A stretch of DNA of 5,674 nt from Flavobacteriaceae bacterium. GTDB lineage: Bacteria; Bacteroidota; Bacteroidia; Flavobacteriales; Flavobacteriaceae. The notes below the pieces were generated by a model. It was not told the origin of the DNA. It saw only the letters and a program-made list of their open reading frames with translations, and ran no database searches. The stretch is taken from positions 1-5,674 of the forward strand of contig NVSY01000050.1 in the NCBI GenBank assembly GCA_002401385.1, given 5' to 3'. Below are positions 1-5,674 of the stretch, piece after piece (position 1 is the stretch's first letter; each line of letters starts with the position of its first letter). The position numbers were made by a program, and so were the translations under genes.

Positions 1-7
1 GATTCGC

Positions 8-174
8 GTGTGACAAATGTATATGTAAGGAATACGAGTTTGGGTAGTAATCCGCAGCAAGTGTCTGAACGGTATGAGTGACAAACCGCAGTTATTGTCC
101 TCCTCGCGGACGCGAGGAGGACGGATTCAAGGGGGAAGGATTCGGGTGTTGGGATTCGAGCGGTAAGGAATTAA
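8..174. repeat. Repeat unit 1 (A-B form, short version)
   Basis: First of two abutting degenerate units. It consists of segment A (8-118) followed by segment B (111-175), which overlap across the octamer CGCGAGGA at 111-118. Segment A aligns without gaps to 175-285 at an offset of 167 bp, with about 14 differences in 111 positions by eye (about 87% identity). The longest exact shared block covers 40-69 and 207-236. Segment B aligns to 399-463 at an offset of 288 bp with about 6 differences in 65. The unit contains the perfect palindrome at 97-122. It is G-rich compared with the AT-rich genes nearby. No transposase or terminal inverted repeats are seen, so I call it an intergenic repeat rather than a mobile element. 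Confidence 0.8.
97..122. repeat. Perfect GC-rich palindrome, 12-bp arms
   Basis: GTCCTCCTCGCG at 97-108 is the exact reverse complement of CGCGAGGAGGAC at 111-122, with only GA between them. As RNA or single-stranded DNA it would form a stable hairpin with a tiny loop. It is followed by a G- and A-rich stretch and not a T-tract, so it is not a canonical intrinsic terminator on the plus strand. On the minus strand it is also not followed by a T-run. The equivalent positions in unit 2 (264-285 and 387-410) keep only broken pairing. The form resembles the widespread intergenic hairpin repeats of the 'TTCCCGC...GCGGGAA' type. That family assignment is a guess. Confidence 0.8.
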
Positions 175-463
175 GTGTGACAAATGTGCATGTGAGCAAT
201 GCGGGTTTGGGTAGTAATCCGCAGCAAGTGTCTGAATGGTATGAGTGACTATCCGGAGTTATTATCCTCCACTCGGACGCGGGGATTCAGTCTGAGGAAC
301 TTTCCGATTAGGCGTATGAGTGGGTGTACGGTTTGAGTGGTTGTGACGGATTCGGGGTCTCACAACTACGCACCTTTCTGACGCTGGTTCCCCGCCTTCG
401 CGAGGATGACAGATTCAAGAGGGACGGATTCGGGTGTTGGGATTCGAGCGGCAAGGAATCAAG
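175..463. repeat. Repeat unit 2 (A-B form with about 121 extra bp)
   Basis: Second copy of the unit, starting where unit 1 ends. Segment A' (175-285) and segment B' (399-463) match the A and B parts of unit 1, but here they are separated by extra DNA. The junction is marked by CGCGGGGA at 278-285 and CGCGAGGA at 399-406, an octamer direct repeat with one difference. In unit 1 the same place has a single copy of the octamer. The extra segment contains more fragments of the same vocabulary: GTATGAGTG at 314-322 (also at 72-80 and 239-247) and GGATTCGGG at 348-356 (also at 138-146 and 426-434). The palindrome present in unit 1 is decayed here. Confidence 0.75.
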
Positions 464-517
464 AAGAGCATTTTTGTAAAATACTCAGAACCCATAAAAT
501 CAACTTCAAACTGTCCT

Positions 518-552
518 GTCTCCTGATTCCCGATTCTTGATTCACCATTCTA
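518..552. repeat. Short degenerate heptad repeat, GATTC core
   Basis: GATTC occurs at 525, 532 and 539, followed by CATTC at 546, in exact 7-bp steps. The preceding step at 518 reads GTCTC and looks like a decayed unit. Another single GATTC lies at 603-607. This is a short tandem repeat of the kind seen between genes in many bacteria. It uses the same word as the G-rich repeats to its left, so it may be the edge of the same repeat family, which is inference. No function is assigned. Confidence 0.65.
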
Positions 553-644
553 ATCACCCTCAACCAAATTTACACAATCAGCAAAAACCCCCTGAAAAGC
601 TTGATTCTATTAACATCCCTGATCTATTTATCATCAAATCTTAC

Positions 645-699
645 AAAATCAACAAAAAATCAACAAAAACATGATAAAAAACAGTTATTAAGTGAAAAA
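645..699. promoter_or_regulatory. Helically spaced A-tracts upstream of the sucA promoter
   Basis: Runs of four to six A lie at 645-648, 654-659, 665-669, 676-681 and 695-699. The first four centres are 10 to 11.5 bp apart, about one helical turn, and the last is about two turns on. DNA with this pattern is expected to be intrinsically curved or to act as an UP-like element. It ends just before the proposed -7 element at 703-710. Part of the pattern comes from a tandem 11-mer, AATCAACAAAA, at 647-657 and 658-668. The AT-rich background makes some A-runs expected by chance, so a regulatory role is inference. Confidence 0.4.
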
Positions 700-702
700 T
701 CG

Positions 703-710
703 TATTTTTG
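703..710 (+). promoter_or_regulatory. Probable sucA promoter, Bacteroidota -7 element TATTTTTG
   Basis: TATTTTTG matches the TAnnTTTG -7 consensus of Bacteroidota primary-sigma promoters exactly. It would start transcription a few bases downstream, around 715-720, leaving a 5' leader of only about 30 nt before the ATG at 749. No good TTTG -33 element is seen at the usual distance (about 680-685 reads CAGTTA). The -7 box also forms half of a small inverted repeat, AAAAAT at 695-700 and ATTTTT at 704-709. This may be chance in AT-rich DNA or an operator-like site. Confidence 0.5.
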
Positions 711-748
711 ACCCTAGCTAATTTAAATTGCTGATTACTAACAACCAT

Positions 749-3496
749 ATGGATAAATATTCATTTTTAAATGCAGCCTCCACTGGCTACATTGCTGATT
801 TATACGACCAGTACTTGATAAATCCTGATGCTATTGAACCAAGCTGGAGAAGCTTTTTTCAAGGCTATGATTTAGCCAACGAGAACTATTCGTTTGATGA
901 TGAGACAGAAAACAACGAGGTTCCTCAAAATGTATTGAAGGAATTTCGCGTAGTGGATTTAATTAACGGATACAGAACCAGAGGACATTTGTTTACAAAA
1001 ACAAATCCTGTGCGTTCGCGACGTGAATACACACCGAGTCTAGATTTGCAAAATTTTGGACTCTCCGAAAACGATTTAGACACCTTATTTGATGCTGGAA
1101 ATATAATTGGAACAGGGAAAGCTACTTTAAGAAAGATTATAAAGCATCTCGAAACTATTTATTGTGACTCTATTGGGGTGGAATATATGTACATTCGTAA
1201 TCCGGAGGAAATCAAATGGTTTCAAGGGAAGCTCAATAAAAACTCTAACCATCCAGAATTTTCCGTTGATGCCAAAAAGTATATTCTAACAAAACTTAAC
1301 CAAGCCGTTGTATTTGAAAGTTTTTTACAAACCAAATATGTTGGACAAAAACGTTTTTCTCTAGAAGGAGGAGAAACATTGATTCCTGCCTTAGGTTCCA
1401 TCATTAGAACTGCTGCAGAGAAATACAATGTGGATGAATTTGTGATAGGAATGGCACATAGAGGTCGTTTAAATACTTTGGTAAATATCTTTAGAAAACC
1501 CGTTCGTAACTTATTTAGCGAGTTTGAAGGAAAAGATTTTGAGGATCAAAACATTGATGGTGATGTAAAATACCACTTGGGACTCACCATTAGCAAAACG
1601 CTAAAAAACAATAAGGAAATAAAAATGAATTTAGTGCCAAATCCATCACATTTAGAGACTGTAGGTCCTATTGTAGAAGGAATTGCCCGTGCTAAAATTG
1701 AAAAAGAATACAACAACGATAATTCTAAATTATTACCCTTAATTATACATGGTGATGCCGCCATAGCTGGACAAGGGTTGGTGTACGAACTTACCCAGAT
1801 GAGCAACCTCAACGGATATACTACTGGAGGAACTGTACACTTGGTTGTAAACAATCAAATAGGATTTACCACCAATTATTTGGACGCACGATCAAGCACC
1901 TATTGTACAGATGTTGCCAAAGTCACCTTATCGCCCGTATTGCACGTAAATGCAGACGATGCGGAAGCAGTGGTACATGCTATAGAAATGGCATTGGCTT
2001 TTAGAATGCAATTTAAACGCGATATTTTTATTGACTTGCTAGGCTATCGTAAATATGGACATAATGAAGGTGATGAACCTCGTTTCACTCAGCCTCACTT
2101 GTACAAAGCAATTGCCAAACACAGCAATCCACGTGATATTTACGCTGCAAAATTAATCGCCGAAGGCACCGTAGACCAAGCTTATGTAACTAATGAAGCG
2201 ACAGCATTTAAAGCTTTTTTAGAAGAAGAACACGAAGCTTCTAAGTTAGAATCTACTTCTAAGTTACGGGAGTTTATGAAGGATACTTGGAAAGATTTAC
2301 CAAGACAACGCCTTGCTGGTTTATTAGAAAATGTAGATACAAGTTATCCAGAAGATGCCTTAAAAAGCATTGCCAAAACAATTTCTACAGTCCCAGAAAA
2401 CGTAAAATTTGTCCGCAAAGCAGAACGTATACTTCGCGACCGTGAAAAAATGGTCTTTGAAACCAATAAAATTGACTGGGGTGTAGGTGAAACATTGGCC
2501 TATGGAAGTTTATTACAAGAAGGCTTTGATATACGAATTTCTGGACAAGATGTAGAACGCGGAACTTTCTCACATCGTCATGCAATTTTACGTGATGAAA
2601 TTTCTGAGGAACGCATCAACCTATTAAACACTATAGAAGACAGAAAAGGAGAAATGAGTATTTTCAATTCTCTTTTATCAGAATACGGAGTACTAGGATT
2701 TGATTATGGCTATGCCATGGCACATCCAAATTCACTGACAATTTGGGAAGCTCAGTTTGGAGATTTTTCCAATGGTGCTCAAATCATATTTGACCAATAC
2801 ATGTCAGCTGCCGAAGATAAATGGAAATTACAAAACGGATTGGTGGTATTACTTCCACATGGATACGAAGGACAAGGTTCTGAACACTCATCGGCAAGAA
2901 TGGAGCGCTTCTTACAACTCTGCGCCATTGACAATATGACCGTAACAAATTGTACTACGCCTGCCAATTTCTATCACTTGTTAAGAAGACAAATGAAACG
3001 AAATTTCCGTAAGCCACTTATTGTATTTACACCGAAAAGTTTACTGCGTCATCCACAAGCAGTGTCGAGCATTCAAGAATTTGCTTCAGGAGGTTTCCAA
3101 GAAATAATTGACGACACTATAAATCCAGCATCGGTAACAAAACTGGTATTCTGTACCGGTAAATTCTACTATGACTTACTAGCAGAACGCGAGAAATTGG
3201 ATAGAAATGATGTAGCATTAGTACGTATAGAACAAATATTTCCATTACATTTAGATAAATTACAAGCCGTCATAAACCGTTATCCAAACGTACAAGACTA
3301 CGTATGGGCACAAGAAGAACCAAAAAACATGGGCGCTTGGAGTCATATGTTACAACGTTTTGATTTGGTGCGTTTACAAGTAGCCTCTCAACCGTATTAT
3401 GCGGTGCCAGCAGCTGGGTCAACAGCCAGGTTTAAACGCCGTCACCAACGTGTGATAGACAATGTATTTACAACAGAAAAAACGAACAACAACTAA
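749..3496 (+). CDS. sucA: 2-oxoglutarate dehydrogenase E1 component (thiamine diphosphate-dependent)
   Basis: This is the E1o subunit of the cytosolic 2-oxoglutarate dehydrogenase complex. It decarboxylates 2-oxoglutarate with thiamine diphosphate and reductively succinylates the lipoyl group of E2 (the next gene) in the TCA cycle. The protein is 915 aa, close to the usual 900-940. In order: an N-terminal E2-binding-type segment (about 1-45, with DLYDQYLINPD and SWRSFF); the dehydrogenase E1 domain (about 185-500) with GMAHRGRLN (His237), NPSHLE (298-303), the cofactor motif GDAA...NN (335-369) and GYRKYGHNEGDEP (432-444); the transketolase pyrimidine-type domain (about 575-770) with SGQD..RGTFSHRH (598-611), EAQFGDF (667-673) and HGYEGQGSEHSS (704-715); and a C-terminal domain with QEEPKNMGAW (855-864). 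No key motif is missing. I chose the ATG at 749 because MDKYSFLN fits the family; an in-frame TTG at 728 would add seven unlikely residues. No Shine-Dalgarno is visible, as is common in this phylum. The alternative symbol is odhA. Confidence 0.97.
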   Translation: MDKYSFLNAASTGYIADLYDQYLINPDAIEPSWRSFFQGYDLANENYSFDDETENNEVPQNVLKEFRVVDLINGYRTRGHLFTKTNPVRSRREYTPSLDLQNFGLSENDLDTLFDAGNIIGTGKATLRKIIKHLETIYCDSIGVEYMYIRNPEEIKWFQGKLNKNSNHPEFSVDAKKYILTKLNQAVVFESFLQTKYVGQKRFSLEGGETLIPALGSIIRTAAEKYNVDEFVIGMAHRGRLNTLVNIFRKPVRNLFSEFEGKDFEDQNIDGDVKYHLGLTISKTLKNNKEIKMNLVPNPSHLETVGPIVEGIARAKIEKEYNNDNSKLLPLIIHGDAAIAGQGLVYELTQMSNLNGYTTGGTVHLVVNNQIGFTTNYLDARSSTYCTDVAKVTLSPVLHVNADDAEAVVHAIEMALAFRMQFKRDIFIDLLGYRKYGHNEGDEPRFTQPHLYKAIAKHSNPRDIYAAKLIAEGTVDQAYVTNEATAFKAFLEEEHEASKLESTSKLREFMKDTWKDLPRQRLAGLLENVDTSYPEDALKSIAKTISTVPENVKFVRKAERILRDREKMVFETNKIDWGVGETLAYGSLLQEGFDIRISGQDVERGTFSHRHAILRDEISEERINLLNTIEDRKGEMSIFNSLLSEYGVLGFDYGYAMAHPNSLTIWEAQFGDFSNGAQIIFDQYMSAAEDKWKLQNGLVVLLPHGYEGQGSEHSSARMERFLQLCAIDNMTVTNCTTPANFYHLLRRQMKRNFRKPLIVFTPKSLLRHPQAVSSIQEFASGGFQEIIDDTINPASVTKLVFCTGKFYYDLLAEREKLDRNDVALVRIEQIFPLHLDKLQAVINRYPNVQDYVWAQEEPKNMGAWSHMLQRFDLVRLQVASQPYYAVPAAGSTARFKRRHQRVIDNVFTTEKTNNN

Positions 3497-3498
3497 CT

Positions 3499-3515
3499 TA
3501 TCAATCATATTGATA
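3499..3515. repeat. Small inverted repeat between sucA and sucB
   Basis: TATCAAT at 3499-3505 and ATTGATA at 3509-3515 are perfect reverse complements around a 3-nt spacer, starting two bases after the sucA stop codon. The stem is AT-rich and therefore weak. It could mark an mRNA processing or stability site or a protein-binding palindrome, or it could be chance. It has no T-tract and is not a convincing terminator, so read-through into sucB is expected. Confidence 0.4.
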
Positions 3516-3537
3516 CAGTACATTAAAATTATAAAAG

Positions 3538-4737
3538 ATGATTTTAGAAATGAAAGTTCCTTCACCAGGAGAATCAATTACAGAAGTAGAAATAGCAGCT
3601 TGGTTAGTTGAAGACGGTGATTATGTAGAGAAAGATCAACCTATTGCAGAAGTAGATTCTGACAAAGCAACGTTAGAACTGCCAGCCGAAGAAAGTGGAA
3701 TTATCACTTTAAAAGCAGAAGAAGGTGATGCCGTAGCAGTTGGTGCCGTGGTTTGCTTGATTGAAATGGATGCCAAAAAACCTGAAGGTTCTGAAGCGCC
3801 TACTGCTGCGGAAACAAAAAAGGAAGCTCCCGTAGTTACCGCTCCTAAAAAAGACACGTATGCAAGTGGAACTGCTTCACCTGCTGCAAAAAAAATATTG
3901 GACGAAAAAGGCATTGCAAGTACCGAGGTAAAAGGATCCGGTCGTGATGGCCGTATTACCAAAGACGATGCTGTAAAAGCAGTACCAAGTATGGGAACTC
4001 CCACAGGAGGTGCCCGTGGCACAGCTCGTAAAAAAATGTCGATGTTGCGTCGTAAAGTAGCACAACGATTAGTGAGTGTTAAAAATGAAACGGCCATGCT
4101 AACTACTTTCAACGAAGTAAACATGCAGCCAATTTTTGATTTACGCAGCCAATTTAAAGAAGATTTTAAAGCCAAACACGGTGTTGGATTAGGGTTTATG
4201 AGTTTCTTCACCTTAGCGGTGGTAAGAGCACTTAAAATGTATCCAGACGTGAATTCTATGTTAGATGGCGACTTTCAAATATCACATGATTTTCAAGACA
4301 TCTCTATTGCAGTATCAGGTCCTAAAGGATTGATGGTACCCGTGATTAGAAATGCCGAAGCTTTGAGCTTTAGAGGCGTTGAAAGTGAAGTAAAACGGTT
4401 GGCCTTACGCGCACGTGATGGACAAATTACTATTGACGAAATGACTGGTGGAACTTTTACCATCACCAACGGTGGTGTATTTGGTTCTATGCTCTCTACG
4501 CCCATCCTAAACCCTCCTCAGAGTGGAATTTTAGGAATGCACAATATTGTACAACGCCCAATGGCAGTGAATGGCGAAGTGGTGATTCAACCAATTATGT
4601 ATGTAGCCTTGTCTTATGATCACCGAATTGTTGATGGTCGTGAATCTGTAGGTTTCTTAGTTGCTGTGAAAGAAGCATTGGAAAACCCAGTAGCACTTTT
4701 AATGGATAACAATCCTACAAAAGCCTTGGAAATGTAA
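3538..4737 (+). CDS. sucB: 2-oxoglutarate dehydrogenase E2 component, dihydrolipoyl succinyltransferase
   Basis: This is the E2 core of the 2-oxoglutarate dehydrogenase complex. Its lipoyl arm takes the succinyl group from SucA, its catalytic domain transfers it to CoA, and E3 reoxidises the arm. The 399 aa match the usual length (about 400). In order: one lipoyl domain (about 2-76) with the lipoylation site [12 protein letters not shown], Lys43; an Ala/Pro/Lys/Glu-rich flexible linker (about 77-107); a peripheral subunit-binding domain (about 111-150) with [13 protein letters not shown] and [12 protein letters not shown]; a second short linker; and the acyltransferase domain (about 165-399) with [10 protein letters not shown] (308-317) and the catalytic [10 protein letters not shown] (His362, Asp366). 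The motifs fit succinyl- rather than acetyl-transferases. The start at 3538 is preceded by an A-rich stretch (ATAAAAG) and no true Shine-Dalgarno. It lies 41 bp behind sucA with no terminator between, so co-transcription is likely. E3 (lpd) is not in the window. The alternative symbol is odhB. Confidence 0.96.
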   Translation: MILEMKVPSPGESITEVEIAAWLVEDGDYVEKDQPIAEVDSDKATLELPAEESGIITLKAEEGDAVAVGAVVCLIEMDAKKPEGSEAPTAAETKKEAPVVTAPKKDTYASGTASPAAKKILDEKGIASTEVKGSGRDGRITKDDAVKAVPSMGTPTGGARGTARKKMSMLRRKVAQRLVSVKNETAMLTTFNEVNMQPIFDLRSQFKEDFKAKHGVGLGFMSFFTLAVVRALKMYPDVNSMLDGDFQISHDFQDISIAVSGPKGLMVPVIRNAEALSFRGVESEVKRLALRARDGQITIDEMTGGTFTITNGGVFGSMLSTPILNPPQSGILGMHNIVQRPMAVNGEVVIQPIMYVALSYDHRIVDGRESVGFLVAVKEALENPVALLMDNNPTKALEM

Positions 4738-4770
4738 TTGTCTTTTCAATTTATAGTTCAAAATATAAAA

Positions 4771-4807
4771 AAAACGCCCAACTCTTTAAATAGATGTTGG
4801 GCGTTTT
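4771..4807. terminator. Bidirectional intrinsic terminator between convergent genes
   Basis: AAAACGCCCAAC (4771-4782) and GTTGGGCGTTTT (4796-4807) form a perfect 12-bp stem with a 13-nt loop. It lies 33 bp after the sucB stop and ends 82 bp short of the minus-strand gene's stop codon. Read on the plus strand, the stem's last four T are followed by GG, so the U-tract is short. Read on the minus strand, it is followed by eight T (4774 down to 4767) and then ATATTTT, a better tract. It therefore probably ends transcripts from both sides, more efficiently for the minus-strand gene. Confidence 0.85.
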
Positions 4808-4822
4808 GGATTATCAACACTT

Positions 4823-4834
4823 CTAATTAATTAG
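4823..4834. repeat. Perfect 12-bp AT palindrome CTAATTAATTAG
   Basis: This is a self-complementary 12-mer in the 3' flank shared by the two convergent genes. It could be a protein-binding site, but it is made only of common AT-rich words and lies downstream of both genes, so chance is a real possibility. Confidence 0.3.
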
Positions 4835-4862
4835 TAACTATTAAATAAGTGCTGTTTTTATG

Positions 4863-4881
4863 TGCTTTAAATTCTAAAGCA
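4863..4881 (-). repeat. Small hairpin just after the stop of the minus-strand gene
   Basis: TGCTTTA (4863-4869) and TAAAGCA (4875-4881) pair around a 5-nt loop. On the minus strand the hairpin starts 8 bases after the stop codon of the protease-like gene. No T-tract follows it, so it is not a terminator by itself. It might protect the mRNA 3' end or be incidental. Confidence 0.3.
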
Positions 4882-4889
4882 GTAGCGTT

Positions 4890-5674
4890 TTATTTCCTAA
4901 CTCCAAACTTTTTATTTTTAAAATCAATCAGCACTACATCGTTAAAAAAATAAGGATTAGAAATCAATCCATCTATTTTAGAATCTTTATAAAACGCTAA
5001 GGTATGAGCAGCATCTGTTCCATAAACAACCTCGTTCGATTTTAAACTTAAACCACCAACTTTTATTGGATATTTGTTTTTAGCTCCAGGAGCTACAACC
5101 TTAATTCCCCATGAATTTGCTCTAATAGTATCTTTATCAACTTTATTAATAGAGGTGAACTCTTCGTAAAGAGGCATTGTTGTAATCAAAGGAGTACTTG
5201 ATGAACCTGTATCAAATAAGAACTTATAGTGCTTATCCTTTATATTCAAATTTAAAACAGGCCTCCCTCCTACAGTTTCAAAATCAACATATTCATACAA
5301 AGATTTATCGGCTTTGGACACACTATCTAAAACGGCAAATTTCTCATTGGGATAATCTATGATCAATACTTTACCCTTAAATTCATTGACTCCAATAGTT
5401 CCTATGTATTTAGAATCTTTATTCCCATAATTCTTTCTAATAGGAAATGCCTTAACTTGAGATTTATACGTACCCAAATAAAGAGGAATCCCCGTTGAAT
5501 ATTGATCCACATTAAAAGTATCAATATTAGTTGCGAAGGCTTCAATTTCTCGAATGGGATTTTCATAAAACCCAGTCATATCTGCCCCTGTGTCAAATTG
5601 CATTTTATACACAGTGGTATCATTTTCAACTTTTACAGGTATAAACATAGCCATTTTCTCAATGTATTTACCAT
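4890..5674 (-). CDS. Two-lobed aspartic-protease-like protein with two DTG motifs (N-terminus cut off)
   Basis: A predicted aspartic peptidase of the retropepsin/pepsin type; its substrate is unknown. Numbering from the first in-window ATG (5654), 254 residues contain two similar halves. Lobe 1 has FDTGAD (Asp21) and ends with YIGTIGVNEF then LIIDYPNEKF (83-106). Lobe 2 has FLFDTGSSST (Asp148) and ends with KIDGLISNPYFF then LIDFKNKKFGV (226-252). Each half thus has the catalytic D-T-G and the later hydrophobic-hydrophobic-Gly signature, so one chain could form both halves of the active site as pepsin does. The frame stays open upstream of that ATG to the window edge (reading GKYIEK before it). 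The ATG is therefore probably internal, and the true start, with any signal peptide or lipobox, lies outside. It converges on sucB and shares its terminator, and nothing suggests a functional link. An inactive or binding-only role is possible, but both catalytic motifs are intact. Confidence 0.8.
   Translation of the reverse strand, partial: GKYIEKMAMFIPVKVENDTTVYKMQFDTGADMTGFYENPIREIEAFATNIDTFNVDQYSTGIPLYLGTYKSQVKAFPIRKNYGNKDSKYIGTIGVNEFKGKVLIIDYPNEKFAVLDSVSKADKSLYEYVDFETVGGRPVLNLNIKDKHYKFLFDTGSSSTPLITTMPLYEEFTSINKVDKDTIRANSWGIKVVAPGAKNKYPIKVGGLSLKSNEVVYGTDAAHTLAFYKDSKIDGLISNPYFFNDVVLIDFKNKKFGVRK

Larger units (their letters stand above)
1..748. other. Long non-coding region upstream of sucA
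   Basis: No open reading frame with a recognisable product is seen in this stretch on either strand. It splits into two compositional halves. Bases 1 to about 463 are G-rich on the plus strand and consist almost entirely of degenerate repeats, annotated separately. Bases 464-748 are strongly AT-rich and hold a short GATTC heptad repeat, spaced A-tracts and the probable sucA promoter. The repeat offset of 167 bp between the two A copies is not a multiple of three, which argues against a repeated protein domain. The neighbouring gene on the left lies outside the window, so it is unknown whether this DNA is its 3' flank. A small RNA cannot be excluded, but nothing here matches a family I recognise. 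Confidence 0.75.

Noticed and set aside
97..122. Intrinsic terminator for a gene to the left
   Set aside because: The hairpin is strong, but no T-tract follows on either strand and no gene end is visible before it.
1..463. CRISPR array or phage attachment site
   Set aside because: There are only two long degenerate units with no uniform spacers, no short identical repeats at regular spacing, no cas genes, and no integrase or tRNA gene.
1..463. Degraded protein-coding gene
   Set aside because: The repeats align with an offset of 167 bp, which is not a multiple of three, stops are frequent, and no protein motif can be read in any frame.
728..748. TTG start for sucA seven codons upstream of the ATG
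   Set aside because: The added residues do not look like the family N-terminus, the codon lies only about 10 bases after the likely transcription start, and MDKYSFLN from the ATG at 749 fits well.
1222..2967. Several 60-100 codon open frames inside sucA, on the minus strand and one in another plus frame
   Set aside because: All lie within the conserved sucA coding region, have no family resemblance and no independent start context.
3636..4211. 191-codon open frame on the minus strand inside sucB
   Set aside because: It is antisense to the well-supported sucB lipoyl domain, linker and start of the catalytic domain, has no recognisable domain, and is explained by codon bias of the real gene.
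3538..4737. E2 of pyruvate or branched-chain 2-oxoacid dehydrogenase instead of SucB
   Set aside because: Position directly after sucA, a single lipoyl domain, and the motifs [12 protein letters not shown] and [16 protein letters not shown] fit succinyltransferase best.

Overview
The window looks like chromosomal DNA of a Bacteroidota bacterium, most likely a member of the Flavobacteriaceae. The genes are AT-rich, the three coding regions lack a clear Shine-Dalgarno sequence where a start is visible, a TAnnTTTG-type promoter element lies upstream of the first gene, and the proteins read like flavobacterial versions of their families. The genus cannot be decided from the sequence alone.

Layout. 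Bases 1-463 carry no gene that I can support. They hold a G-rich mosaic of degenerate repeats (about half G+C by hand count over the first 240 bases): two abutting units, 8-174 and 175-463, the second longer by about 120 bp, with a perfect GC-rich palindrome at 97-122. Bases 464-748 are AT-rich leader DNA with a short GATTC heptad repeat (518-552), helically spaced A-tracts (645-699) and a probable promoter (703-710). Next come sucA (749-3496) and sucB (3538-4737) on the plus strand, 41 bp apart. They encode E1 and E2 of the 2-oxoglutarate dehydrogenase complex. A strong inverted repeat at 4771-4807 then acts as a terminator shared with a convergent minus-strand gene (4890 to the right edge). 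That gene encodes a two-lobed aspartic-protease-like protein with two D-T-G motifs, and its N-terminus lies outside the window.

How the genes work together. SucA decarboxylates 2-oxoglutarate using thiamine diphosphate and passes the succinyl group to the lipoyl arm of SucB, which transfers it to CoA. The third subunit, dihydrolipoamide dehydrogenase (E3), is not in the window and must be encoded elsewhere. The protease-like gene is convergent and has no evident link to the TCA cycle.

The core genes are ordinary and complete. The parts worth a second look are the repeat mosaic at the left, the arrangement upstream of sucA, and the double-DTG protein at the right. I see no evidence for a new defence, mobile or biosynthetic system.
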